From NCBI RefSeq assembly GCF_042682915.1, contig NZ_JBHUIW010000011.1, positions 62,001-126,000 on the forward strand: 64,000 nucleotides of DNA. The letters are read 5' to 3'. The notes beneath the pieces were generated by a model. The model did no database searches and was not told where the DNA came from. It saw nothing but the letters and a program-made list of their open reading frames with translations. Source of the stretch: Rhodoplanes azumiensis (GTDB lineage: Bacteria > Pseudomonadota > Alphaproteobacteria > Rhizobiales > Xanthobacteraceae). A program made the position numbers and the translations under genes. Shown piece after piece: positions 8,899 to 17,319 of this stretch; the first letter of the stretch is position 1; each line of letters starts with the position of its first letter.

Positions 8899-9555
8899 GT
8901 GACGAGACTCTATTCCTTCTGGCGATCGCTCGCGACCCATCGGGTGCGCATCGCACTGGCCCTCAAGGGCGTCGTGCCGGACGAAATCGTGGTGGTCGAC
9001 CTGACGACGGGCGACCAGCACGGCGACGCCTACGATGCCGTGAATCCCATGCATGCGCTGCCGGCCTTCGTCGACGGCGGCGGACCGCCGCTCGTCCAGT
9101 CGCTCGCCGTCATCGAGTATCTGGACGAGACGCGACCCGACCCGCCGCTCCTGCCGCCCGATCCGCGCGGCCGCGCCCGGGTGCGCAGCCTCGCCCTGAT
9201 GGTCGCGGCGGATTCGCATCCCTTGATGGTTCCGCGGGTGCGGGAGTATCTGGAGCACGAGCTGGGTGTGCCGGAGCCGGCCCGCACCGCATGGTGCCGG
9301 CATTGGATCGCCACCGCACTCGCCGCGCTGGAGCGGCGACTCTCGACCGAGCCCGAGACCGGGCGTTTCTGTCACGGCGACACGGTGTCGCTCGCCGACA
9401 TCTGCCTGGTCAGCCAGGTCGCCGGCGCCGGCTTTTTCGGGGTCGACACGGCGCCTTATCCGACGGTGCGGCGGATCGCCGAAGCGTGCAGTGCAATCGA
9501 AGCCTTCGCATCCGCACATCCGTTGAAGCAGCCGGGCGCGCCGGCGGCGGTCTAG
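8899..9555 (+). CDS. Glutathione S-transferase family protein, maleylacetoacetate isomerase-like
   Basis: A 218-residue GST-fold protein. The N-terminal thioredoxin-like domain starts LYSFWRSLATHRVRIALALK, matching the zeta-class pattern of maleylacetoacetate isomerase, although the usual Ser-Ser-Cys is replaced by Ser-Leu-Ala. MHALPAFVDGG and LVQSLAVIEYLDE follow, as expected for the glutathione site. The C-terminal helical domain includes GDTVSLADICLVSQV. The GTG start at 8899 has AGGGAG just upstream. Zeta GSTs isomerise maleyl intermediates before a fumarylacetoacetate-type hydrolase acts, and such a hydrolase is encoded at 15475. Confidence 0.82.
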   Translation: MTRLYSFWRSLATHRVRIALALKGVVPDEIVVVDLTTGDQHGDAYDAVNPMHALPAFVDGGGPPLVQSLAVIEYLDETRPDPPLLPPDPRGRARVRSLALMVAADSHPLMVPRVREYLEHELGVPEPARTAWCRHWIATALAALERRLSTEPETGRFCHGDTVSLADICLVSQVAGAGFFGVDTAPYPTVRRIAEACSAIEAFASAHPLKQPGAPAAV

Positions 9556-9790
9556 GTCGTTTCATCCGCCTCTTCATACGAAGCGATCGATCGGCCGGAT
9601 CGACGATCGCCGGCGTTGCGTTTCCGACGGGGAGCGTATGCCGGAACGTGGCTTCTGCCGCCGGACTCGCCTGTCTAGACTCGCGGCCCGTCGCTTTGAA
9701 CGCCGCGGCCGATCCACCTCTCGGCCGCGTTGTCCCGATCGTCCCTCGGGGTCGCGTCGCGATCCTCGTCCTGCCGCCACGGATGCCCGC

Positions 9791-10774
9791 ATGCGCCCCA
9801 GGATTTTCGTCACCCAGCCGATCGCGCAGGACGCCGTCGACATGATGCGTGCGGTCGCCGACGTCGAGGTCCATCCCGACGCGACGGCGCCGATCGCCAA
9901 GGCGACGATGATCGAGGGCGTCAAGCGCGCCGACGTGCTGGTCTGCCTGATGCACGACACGGTCGACGCCGACGTGATCGCGGCGAATCCGACCCTCAAG
10001 GGAATCGCCTGGATGGGCATCCATCCGCAGCTCATCGACGTCAAGGCGATGGAGCGCCGCGGCATTCCGCTCACCAACATCCCGCCGATGGTGAGCGAGG
10101 CGACCGCCGACATGGCGATGGCGCTGATCCTCGCCTGCGCGCGCCGCGTGCTGGAGGGCGACCGGCTGGTGCGCGCCGGGATCTATCCGGGCGGGCAGTC
10201 GAACTATCTGGCCGGCCTCGGCGTCACCGGCAAGACGATCGGCCTGATCGGAGGCGGTGGCCGCATCGGCCGTCTGGTGGCGAAGCGCTGCCGCGGCTTC
10301 GACATGCGCGTCCTGTATTCCACACCCCGCCGCAAGCCCGAGGCGGAGGAGCGTGAGTGGGGGCTCATCTATGCCTCGATCGACGATCTCCTGAAGGAGT
10401 CCGACATCGTCTCGGTGCACTCGCCGCTACGCGACGACACCTACCACTCGATCGGCGCGCGCGAGTTCGCGCTGATGAAGCCGACCGCCTATTTCGTCAA
10501 CACGTCGCGCGGCCCGATCGTCGACGAGCCGGCCCTGATCGCGGCGCTGCGGAGCGGCGCCATCGCGGGTGCCGGGCTCGACGTGTTCGAGCACGAACCG
10601 CTCGTTCCGGCCGAGCTGCTCGCGATGAGCAATGTGGTGCTCACGCCGCATCTCGGCAGCGCGGTCGCCGATCTGCGCGCCGCGATGGCCCGCATCGTCG
10701 CGGAGAACGCCGTCGCGCTGGCGACCGGCAAGACGCCGCCGAATCTGTTCGACTTCGCCGGGCCGACCACCTGA
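9791..10774 (+). CDS. D-2-hydroxyacid dehydrogenase (NAD-dependent)
   Basis: A 327-residue D-isomer-specific 2-hydroxyacid dehydrogenase. The cofactor motif is IGLIGGGGRIGRLVAKR. The catalytic Arg is in NTSRGPIVDEPAL (about residue 240), the Glu in the LDVFEHEPL segment, and the His in LTPHLGSAV (about residue 285). The ATG at 9791 starts a typical MRPRIFVTQPI N terminus; the open frame further upstream is Arg-rich and unlike the family. Such enzymes interconvert 2-oxo and 2-hydroxy acids such as glyoxylate or hydroxypyruvate. A second paralogue follows 83 bases later, probably in the same transcript. Confidence 0.87.
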   Translation: MRPRIFVTQPIAQDAVDMMRAVADVEVHPDATAPIAKATMIEGVKRADVLVCLMHDTVDADVIAANPTLKGIAWMGIHPQLIDVKAMERRGIPLTNIPPMVSEATADMAMALILACARRVLEGDRLVRAGIYPGGQSNYLAGLGVTGKTIGLIGGGGRIGRLVAKRCRGFDMRVLYSTPRRKPEAEEREWGLIYASIDDLLKESDIVSVHSPLRDDTYHSIGAREFALMKPTAYFVNTSRGPIVDEPALIAALRSGAIAGAGLDVFEHEPLVPAELLAMSNVVLTPHLGSAVADLRAAMARIVAENAVALATGKTPPNLFDFAGPTT

Positions 10775-10857
10775 TCGGGTTCGCCCGCCGCCATGCCCCG
10801 GTCGCCGACCGGGAGCCCGTTCGAGCCCGCCACGCCGGAGCGCCACCGGAGCGACCC

Positions 10858-11817
10858 ATGAGCAAGTTCAAGATCGTCGTCACCGACAGCCCGTTTCCCT
10901 CGCTCGATCCCGCCAAGGAGGCGCTGGCCCGCATCGACCCGCTCGTCGTCCAGGCGAAGAGCCCGTCGGCCGAGGACATTCTCGCCGAGGCGCGCGACGC
11001 CGACGGCATCCTGGTCACCTACGCCAAGCTGCCGGGCGAGCTCCTGCGCGAGTGTCCGAAGCTCAAGGTGATCGGCCGCTTCGGCCTCGGCGTCGACAAC
11101 ATCGACATCCCGGCCGCCAAGGAGCTCGGCATCGTCGTCACCTATGTGCCGGACTACTGCCTGCACGAGGTCTCCGACCACGCCATGGCCCTGCTGCTCG
11201 CGATCGCGCGGAAGATCCCGCTGGCCGATCGGTCGGTCCACGGCGGCGAGTGGAAGATGCCGGTCGTGGTGCCGCTGCGCCGCTTCAACACGATGACGCT
11301 CGGCCTGATCGGCTTCGGTGGCATCCCGCGCAACCTCGCCCCCAAAGCGCAGGCCTTCGGCTTCAAGGTGATCGCGTCGGACCCGTATCTGCCGCAGGAC
11401 GTGTTCGAGAAAGCGGGAGTCGAGAGCGTGTCGCTCGACGAGCTCTACGCGCGCTCGGATCTGATCTCGGTTCATGCGCCGCTCTTGCCCTCGACCCGCG
11501 GTCTCGTGAACGACGAAGCCTTCGCCAAGATGAAGCAAGGCGTGATGATCGTGAACACGGCGCGCGGACCGCTGATCGACGAGGCGGCGCTGGTGCGCGC
11601 CCTCGACTCCGGCAAGGTCGCGGCCGCCGGTCTCGACGTCGTCACGGTCGAGCCGCTGCCGAAGGACTCTCCGCTGATCGGCCGACCGAACGTGGTGCTG
11701 ACGCCGCACACCGGCTTCTACTCGGTCGAGGCGCTGCTCGAGCTGGAGACGAAATGCGCGAGCGACGTCGCTCGCGTGCTGTCCGGCGAGAAGCCGGTGT
11801 ATCCGGTGAAGATGTAG
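10858..11817 (+). CDS. D-2-hydroxyacid dehydrogenase, C-terminal-binding-protein-like
   Basis: A 319-residue paralogue of the preceding gene. The cofactor motif is LGLIGFGGIPRNLAPKAQAFG, with Pro in place of the usual Gly at the last position of the dinucleotide loop. Catalytic residues are the Arg in NTARGPLIDEAAL (about residue 234), the Glu near VTVEPLPKD, and the His in LTPHTGFYS (about residue 283). The SDHAMALLLAIARKIP stretch is typical of the CtBP-like bacterial branch. The ATG has GGAG ten bases upstream. It probably acts on a 2-oxoacid produced by the neighbouring catabolic enzymes. Confidence 0.86.
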   Translation: MSKFKIVVTDSPFPSLDPAKEALARIDPLVVQAKSPSAEDILAEARDADGILVTYAKLPGELLRECPKLKVIGRFGLGVDNIDIPAAKELGIVVTYVPDYCLHEVSDHAMALLLAIARKIPLADRSVHGGEWKMPVVVPLRRFNTMTLGLIGFGGIPRNLAPKAQAFGFKVIASDPYLPQDVFEKAGVESVSLDELYARSDLISVHAPLLPSTRGLVNDEAFAKMKQGVMIVNTARGPLIDEAALVRALDSGKVAAAGLDVVTVEPLPKDSPLIGRPNVVLTPHTGFYSVEALLELETKCASDVARVLSGEKPVYPVKM

Positions 11818-11835
11818 TCGCGGCGCGACCGGATG

Positions 11836-11928
11836 ACGTCGTCATGGCCGGGCTCGTCCCGGTCATCAACGACCTGCTCACGTCCGAAAGGACGTCGATG
11901 CCCGCGACGCGCGCGGGCATGACGAGCG
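11836..11928. repeat. Intergenic palindromic repeat (TCATGGCCGGG...GGGCATGACGAG type)
   Basis: The convergent gap 11818-11945 starts with GTCATGGCCGGGCTCGTCCC, and ends with CCCGCGCGCGTCGCGGGC read on the opposite strand followed by ATGACGAG. GACGTCCTTTCGGACGT lies in the middle as a short hairpin. Related arrangements lie at 18150-18275 and 56958-57046. The form is common between genes in Hyphomicrobiales. Confidence 0.6.
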
Positions 11929-11945
11929 GTGTCGGCGGGACGGCG

Positions 11946-12899
11946 TCACTTGATCGCCTGCGGGTTGATCGGCGAGCCGGTGCCGCCCGTGATGATCAGC
12001 GGCGGGCCGCAGAAGAAGAACTCGTAGATGCCGTCGTCGGCGCAGTCGGCGGCCAGATCCTTCAGGTAGAAGATCTCGCCCATGCACAGGCCCATGGCCG
12101 GGATCACCACCCAGTGCCACGGCTGGTTCGCCTCGTCGGTCTCGTTCGGCCGCACCTCGACGCCCCAGGTGTCGGAGCAGATCGCCGCGATCTGGTGCTC
12201 CTGGCACCAGTAACAGTTCTCGAACTTGACGCCCGGCGCGTCGCCGCCGGCATAGCCGCCCCACTGGCCTTCCTTCAGGCAGCGCTCCATCTGGCCGGTG
12301 CGGATGACGACGAAGTCGCCCTTGCGCACCTCCACGTTCTGGGCGCGGGCGCATTTGTTCAGCTCGTCGTTGGAGATGCCTTCGCCGTCGGCGAGCCAGT
12401 CGACGCCGCGAAAGCGCGCGATGTCGAGCAGCACGCCGCGGCCGACCATCTTGTTGCGCGAATGCTCGATGCCGAGCACGCCGAGGCCGCGCGAATCGAT
12501 CAGCTTGGCGTCGTGGCCGTTGTAGGCCTTGTCCTCGTAGAACACGTGGCCGAGCGCGTCCCAGTGGGTGGCGCCCTGGACGCACAGGTTCAGCGTGTCG
12601 TCGGCGTAGCGGATCTTGTTCCAGTCCTGCTGGCCCGCCACCGCGTCGGTGCCGGTCGCCAGCATCTGGTGGATCGGGTTGAAGCGGCCGCCGAACAGGC
12701 CGGTCTGCGGGCCGTTGCGATCGAGCGGGATGCCGAGCGCGAAGATCTTGCCGCTGCGGATCAACGACGCGGCGGCGACGACGTCCTGCGGCGTCACGTG
12801 GTTGAGGGTGCCGATCTGGTCGTCCTTGCCCCAGCGCCCCCAGTTGGAGAGCTTCTGCGCCGCTTCGGCGATCGCCTGCTTGTTGACCGTGATGTTCAT
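11946..12899 (-). CDS. Cyclase family protein (kynurenine formamidase-like, PF04199)
   Basis: A 317-residue member of the putative cyclase family, which includes metal-dependent formamidases and isatin hydrolase. The signature HWDALGH appears near residues 110-116, in place of the classical HxGTHxDAPxH. Other family segments are WGKDDQIGTLNHVTPQDV near the N terminus, GIEHSRNKMVGRGVLLDI, and GDFVVIRTGQ. The ATG at 12899 gives an MNITVNKQ N terminus. Longer cyclase-family members of about 300 residues often sit in aromatic-acid clusters. The exact substrate is unknown. It converges on the dehydrogenase gene at 10858. Confidence 0.82.
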   Translation of the reverse strand: MNITVNKQAIAEAAQKLSNWGRWGKDDQIGTLNHVTPQDVVAAASLIRSGKIFALGIPLDRNGPQTGLFGGRFNPIHQMLATGTDAVAGQQDWNKIRYADDTLNLCVQGATHWDALGHVFYEDKAYNGHDAKLIDSRGLGVLGIEHSRNKMVGRGVLLDIARFRGVDWLADGEGISNDELNKCARAQNVEVRKGDFVVIRTGQMERCLKEGQWGGYAGGDAPGVKFENCYWCQEHQIAAICSDTWGVEVRPNETDEANQPWHWVVIPAMGLCMGEIFYLKDLAADCADDGIYEFFFCGPPLIITGGTGSPINPQAIK

Positions 12900-13123
12900 C
12901 GTGCTCCGTCCGTCCTTGGTGTCCTCCCGACGGCGGTCTCACTTCGCGATAAGGTGATTTGGCGCCGTCTCGCCCGCGCGGGCACTCCCGGGAGGGGCGG
13001 CGAGTGTGGCGCGTCCCGAGGCCGTCTGTCTACCGAGCCCTGCGGCCGGGTTGCGCCGTGGCCCGGTCAGCCATGCATCGGGGAGGGGCCGGTCATACAA
13101 AGTGTGCGGAGCAGACCGACTGC

Positions 13124-14185
13124 TCAATCCCCCTCGCGGTTCGTGAATCGCGCATTGCCGAGGCCGGTGCCGACGGTGAACACGCCCCAGCGGTCGACGT
13201 CCTGCATGAACGGCGTCTGGCTCAGGCCCTGCACCACGGCGTCGTTGTGCATCAGGATCGCGGTCTCGTGGTCGCCGATCTTCGGAATCGCCTTGTGCAG
13301 CGCAGCGGCGAGATTGAAGCGCGGGCTCTCCCACTTGCCGGGGAGGTTCCGGGCGCCGCGGTCGATCGACCCGTCCGCCTCGATCATGCCCGGGCAGCCG
13401 ATGCCGACGAAGGGCGCGAGTCGCAGGCCGTCCTTGTCGGCCCGGTCGATCAGCCGCTTCAGCATGTCGATCAGGCGGTCGACCGCCTCGGTGCGGCCGG
13501 GCTTCTCGTCGCCGTGGCGCCACAGCTCGAAACGGTCGACGGCGGCCTTCGAGAGGTCGTTCGCCTTCTTCAGGTTCGGCTTGACGACGCCGGCCCGGAT
13601 GTTGGTGCCGCCGATGTCGACGGCGAGCAGCGCGTCGTGCCCCTCGAAGATCCAGGTGGGCGCCAGATGCGCGACGCCGACCAGCCCGGCCTCGTCCGGG
13701 TCGTGACGGATCATGTCGAAGTCGATCTTGATCTTCTCCGCCTTCAGGAGCACGGCCGCGCGCCCGATGGCGAGCTCGCCGACCCGGCTGTTGCGGAAGC
13801 CGCCGCCCACCACGATGCGCTCGGTGTCGCGCCACGCCTTCACCGCGAGGAAGCGCCGCGTCACCGCCGCGAGCTCCTGGGCGAACTCCTCGATGGCCGA
13901 GTGGACGATGCCGGCCGCCTCGGGGTCGCCGGCGGCGAGCTGGTCGTCGAGCGCCTTCTTGCTCAGCTTGTCGCTCGGCGCGTCGCCGAACGGATCCTCG
14001 CCGAGGTCGCGCAGCGGCTTGCGCCAGCGCTCGACGATCGCCCGGAAGGCGCGCCGGCTGGCGCGGTCGCCGAGGAAGCCGTCGTCGTCGGCCAGCTCCT
14101 CGTTGTAGCTGTCGAGGACGACCCTGGGCAGCTGCGCGGCGCCGTGCGGGGCGATGGACGGCCGTGTCGTCGTGGTGTCGGGCAT
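13124..14185 (-). CDS. ROK-like sugar kinase/regulator with circularly permuted domain order
   Basis: A 353-residue protein with ROK-family motifs in the wrong order. The N-terminal half carries what is normally the C-terminal lobe: SAIEEFAQELAAV (96-108), RIVVGGGFRNS (123-133) and DEAGLVGVAHLA (164-175). The C-terminal half carries the usual N-terminal lobe: the phosphate loop DIGGTNIRAG (190-199), GIGCPGMIE (261-269), NLPGKW (280-285), NDA with a candidate catalytic Asp (314-316), and GTGLG (339-343), ending ten residues later. No CGCGxxGC zinc motif is seen. The start has GGGGAG upstream. It is likely an ATP-binding hexokinase-fold protein; the substrate is unknown. Confidence 0.75.
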   Translation of the reverse strand: MPDTTTTRPSIAPHGAAQLPRVVLDSYNEELADDDGFLGDRASRRAFRAIVERWRKPLRDLGEDPFGDAPSDKLSKKALDDQLAAGDPEAAGIVHSAIEEFAQELAAVTRRFLAVKAWRDTERIVVGGGFRNSRVGELAIGRAAVLLKAEKIKIDFDMIRHDPDEAGLVGVAHLAPTWIFEGHDALLAVDIGGTNIRAGVVKPNLKKANDLSKAAVDRFELWRHGDEKPGRTEAVDRLIDMLKRLIDRADKDGLRLAPFVGIGCPGMIEADGSIDRGARNLPGKWESPRFNLAAALHKAIPKIGDHETAILMHNDAVVQGLSQTPFMQDVDRWGVFTVGTGLGNARFTNREGD

Positions 14186-14357
14186 GGGCTCCCCGGTGCG
14201 CGCCCTGCCGGCGGACGGGGGTCGTGCACGCGGCGGCGGAGCCTCCCGACAACCGGCATTGCGGCAAAAGGTTTCAGGAGGGTCCACACCTCTCCCCGCG
14301 CGCGGAGAGAAGGACGTCAGCGCCCCGCGCGGCCGTAGCCCCGCTCGGTCTCTGCGC

Positions 14358-15263
14358 TCACCCCAAGATGCCCCGGACGATGTCGATCGCGCGGCGCAGC
14401 AGGGTCTCGGAGGCCTCGGCGGTGCGGAAGGCGGCGTGCGCCGTGATCGTCACGTTGTCGAGGCTCGCCAGCGGATGATCGGCCTTCAGCGGCTCGGCGT
14501 GGAACACGTCGAGGCCGGCGTGGCGGATGCGGCGGTTCCGCAGCGCGTCGATCAGCGCCGCCTCGTCGACGAGCGCGCCGCGCGCCGTGTTGACCAGGAT
14601 CGCCCCCGGCTTCATCAGCGCGAGCTTCGTCGCATCGATGATCCCGCGGGTCTCGTCGTTGAGCACCAGATTCAGCGACACGACATCGGACGTGGACAAG
14701 AGCTCGTCGAGCCCGACCTGGGGGACGCCGGCCTCCGGCCGCGGCGTCCGGTTCCAGGCGACGACCTTCATGCCGATGCCGGCCGCGATGCGGGCGACCT
14801 CGCCGCCGATGCCGCCAAGGCCGACGACGCCGAGCGTCTTGCCGAGGAGCTGCATGCCCTCGAGCGGCGTCCAGGTGCCGGACCTCACGCTGCGGTCCAT
14901 CAGTGCGACCGAGCGGGCGCAGGCGAACATCAGCGCGATCGTGTGCTCGGCGACCGCCGTGTCGCCGTAGCCCTTGATGGTGTGCACCGTGACGCCGAGA
15001 TCCTTCAGCTCCGCGAGGCTCATGTAGCTGGCCGCGCCGGTGCCCAGAAACACGATGTGGCGGAGGTTCTTGCAGCGGGCGATCTCGGCCGTCGGCAGGT
15101 AGGAATGGTCGTCGAGGCAGATGGCGCAGCCGTCGAGCAGCGCGGGCAGGTCGGCGGAGCCGAACGGCGCCATGTTGACGGCGATCGGCGGGTCGTCGGG
15201 CCGATGTACGCGGGCGAACACGGGGGCGAGCTGCTGGTTGCAGTCGATGAACAGGGCTTTCAT
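14358..15263 (-). CDS. D-2-hydroxyacid dehydrogenase (third paralogue)
   Basis: A 301-residue D-isomer-specific 2-hydroxyacid dehydrogenase. The cofactor motif GVVGLGGIGGEVARIAAG is intact. Catalytic elements are the Arg of NTARGALVDEAALIDAL (about residue 225), the Glu in LDVFHAEPL, and the His in ITAHAAFRT (about residue 272). The ATG at 15263 begins MKALFIDCNQQ. An upstream in-frame ATG at 15308 would add 15 residues; the frame above that is Arg/Pro-rich. It is divergent from the fumarylacetoacetate-hydrolase-type gene. Together with the genes at 9791 and 10858 it makes three such enzymes within 6 kb. Confidence 0.84.
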   Translation of the reverse strand: MKALFIDCNQQLAPVFARVHRPDDPPIAVNMAPFGSADLPALLDGCAICLDDHSYLPTAEIARCKNLRHIVFLGTGAASYMSLAELKDLGVTVHTIKGYGDTAVAEHTIALMFACARSVALMDRSVRSGTWTPLEGMQLLGKTLGVVGLGGIGGEVARIAAGIGMKVVAWNRTPRPEAGVPQVGLDELLSTSDVVSLNLVLNDETRGIIDATKLALMKPGAILVNTARGALVDEAALIDALRNRRIRHAGLDVFHAEPLKADHPLASLDNVTITAHAAFRTAEASETLLRRAIDIVRGILG

Positions 15264-15474
15264 GCGGTCCGGATCGGGCTCGGGTGGGCGGAAGGGCTCC
15301 CCGGTCATAACCCGATCGCGCAATTTTTCGAAGGGGTTGGCACGACCCGGCCGGGATCGACGGCGGTCCGGGGAGGGCCCGGCCGGGGATATCCCGGGGG
15401 CTGCGGGACCGCGCCGCCTTGCGCCCGACCGGCGACGGGTGTTGTGTGCGGTCCGAGATTCGGGGGACGGGGCC

Positions 15475-16335
15475 ATGCGCCTGGCGAGCTACATCACCCA
15501 CGGCCGCTCCGGGTTCGGGGCGGTCGTCGGGACCGGGGTGGTCGACATGCGGCTGCGCATGGGGCCGCGCTTTCCGACGCTCCTCGACGTGCTGCGCGAG
15601 GGCGCGCTCGACGAACTGCGTGCCGGCGCCGCCGGGGTGCGTCCCGACTACCCGCTGAGCGAGGTCCGCTTCCTGCCGCCCGTGGTCGGGCCGGAGAAGA
15701 TTCTCTGCGTCGGCGTCAACTACGCCGGGCGTTCGGACGAGTACCAGGATCCGGCGCACGACGCGAAGTACCCCAACCTGTTCTTCCGCGCCCCCGGATC
15801 CCTGACCGGTCACCTGGAGCCGCTGGTGCGGCCGCGCGAATCCGAGCAGCTCGACTACGAGGGCGAGATCGCCCTGGTGATCGGCAAGCGCGGCCGTCGC
15901 ATCCCGGTCGAGGAGGCGCTCTCCCACGTCGCCGGCTACACGCTGTGCAACGAGGGCACGGTGCGCGACTGGCTGCGCCACGGTTCGCGCAACATCACAC
16001 CGGGGAAGAATTTCGATGCGTCCGGCAGCCTCGGCCCGTGGATCGTCACGGCCGACGAGATCGATCCCGGCGTGCCGATGCGGCTCACCACCAGGGTGAA
16101 CGGCGAGATGCGGCAGGACGCCACCACGGCGTCGATGATCTTCGGCTTCGCCGAGCTGATCGCCTATGCCAGCGTGTTCACGACGCTGGTGCCCGGAGAC
16201 GTCATCGTCACCGGCACGCCCGTCGGCGCGGGCGCCCGCTTCGAGCCCCCGCGCTGGCTCGAGCCGGGCGACGTCGTCGAGGTCGCCGTGCCGGAGATCG
16301 GCGTTCTGCGTAACGAGGTCATCGACGAACCATGA
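15475..16335 (+). CDS. Fumarylacetoacetate hydrolase family protein
   Basis: A 286-residue FAH-superfamily enzyme. Such enzymes hydrolyse or decarboxylate beta-diketo and ring-cleavage acids with a divalent metal. The catalytic domain begins with KILCVGVNYAGRSDEY near residue 75. The metal ligands lie in LDYEGEIALVIGK (about residue 127) and the NEGTVRDW region, and the conserved Lys in NITPGKNFDASGSLGPW. The C terminus VIVTGTPVGAGARFEPPRWLEPGD is typical. Its stop overlaps the aroE start by four bases (ATGA), so the two genes are translationally coupled. With the maleylacetoacetate-isomerase-like GST it suggests ring-cleavage chemistry. Confidence 0.88.
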   Translation: MRLASYITHGRSGFGAVVGTGVVDMRLRMGPRFPTLLDVLREGALDELRAGAAGVRPDYPLSEVRFLPPVVGPEKILCVGVNYAGRSDEYQDPAHDAKYPNLFFRAPGSLTGHLEPLVRPRESEQLDYEGEIALVIGKRGRRIPVEEALSHVAGYTLCNEGTVRDWLRHGSRNITPGKNFDASGSLGPWIVTADEIDPGVPMRLTTRVNGEMRQDATTASMIFGFAELIAYASVFTTLVPGDVIVTGTPVGAGARFEPPRWLEPGDVVEVAVPEIGVLRNEVIDEP

Positions 16336-17216
16336 CGGATTCAGTGTCCGGCACGCGGGCCGCCTGCGTCATCGGCTGGCCCGCGGCGCATTCACGCTCG
16401 CCGCTCATCCATCGCCACTGGCTGTCGGTCTACGGCATCGCCGGCGACTATCGGGTCGAGGCCGTGCCGCCCGAGGACTTCGCCGCCTTCGTGAAGGATC
16501 TGGCCGGCCGCGGCTATGTCGGCGCCAACGTCACGCTGCCCCACAAGGAGGCGGCGCTGACGCTCGCGACGCCCGACGAGCGGGCCAAGAAGATCGGCGC
16601 CGCCAACACGCTGTGGCTCGACGGGACGAAGCTGCGCGCCACCAACACGGACGCCGAGGGCTTCATCGCCAATCTCGACGCCGCGGCGCCGAAATGGGAC
16701 CGCGGGCTGGAGACCGCGCTGGTGCTCGGGGCCGGCGGCTCGGCCCGGGCCGTCGTCTACGGCCTCGTCGATCGTGGCGTGCCGCGCATCTATGTCGCGA
16801 ACCGGACCCTCGGCCGGGCCGAGGAGCTGGGACGCCGCTTCGGCGCGGCGGTGCGGCCGATCCATTGGGACGAGGCGCGCGGTCTGTTCGGCGCGACGCA
16901 GCTCCTCGTCAACACCACGACGCTCGGCATGGTCGGCCAGCCGGCGCTGGAGATCGGGCTCGGCCGGCTGCCCGCCAACGCTGTGGTCGCCGATCTCGTC
17001 TATGCGCCGCTGGAGACCGCGCTGCTCGCCGCGGCGCGCGAGCGCGGCCTGCGCCGCGCCGACGGGCTCGGCATGCTGCTGCACCAGGCGGTGCGCGGCT
17101 TCGCCCTGTGGTTCGGCGTGACGCCGGAGGTGACGCCGGAGCTGCGCAAGCTCGTCGAGGCGGATCTCGCCGCCGCCGCGACCCTGGCCGCCAAGGCCGC
17201 CGGTGGGCCCGGGTAG
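16332..17216 (+). CDS. aroE: Shikimate dehydrogenase
   Basis: A 294-residue NADP-type shikimate dehydrogenase, which reduces 3-dehydroshikimate. The substrate site is seen in HSRSPLIHRHWLSVYG near residue 20, the catalytic Lys in NVTLPHKEAAL near residue 73, and the Asp in NTDAEGF. The cofactor loop is VLGAGGSARAVVYGL, followed by VANRTLGRAEELG. The C terminus DGLGMLLHQAVRGFALWFG is the family hallmark. Its placement in a catabolic operon behind an FAH-type enzyme, rather than with aro genes, allows it to be a quinate/shikimate-catabolic paralogue instead of the biosynthetic copy. Confidence 0.93.
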   Translation: MTDSVSGTRAACVIGWPAAHSRSPLIHRHWLSVYGIAGDYRVEAVPPEDFAAFVKDLAGRGYVGANVTLPHKEAALTLATPDERAKKIGAANTLWLDGTKLRATNTDAEGFIANLDAAAPKWDRGLETALVLGAGGSARAVVYGLVDRGVPRIYVANRTLGRAEELGRRFGAAVRPIHWDEARGLFGATQLLVNTTTLGMVGQPALEIGLGRLPANAVVADLVYAPLETALLAAARERGLRRADGLGMLLHQAVRGFALWFGVTPEVTPELRKLVEADLAAAATLAAKAAGGPG

Positions 17217-17319
17217 TCACGCCATCGGCGCGCGAGCCTGGCCGCGATTCGGCCGGGTTGCACCGCCGAGTCCTTTCCGCCATCCTGACTCTCCGTCCCG
17301 AGCCCGGAGGAGTCGGCAC

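Noticed and set aside
10632..13706. A 1024-codon open frame on the plus strand
   Set aside because: It overlaps two dehydrogenase genes in another frame and the cyclase and ROK-like genes antisense; composition is Arg/Ala/Pro-rich and no domain is seen.
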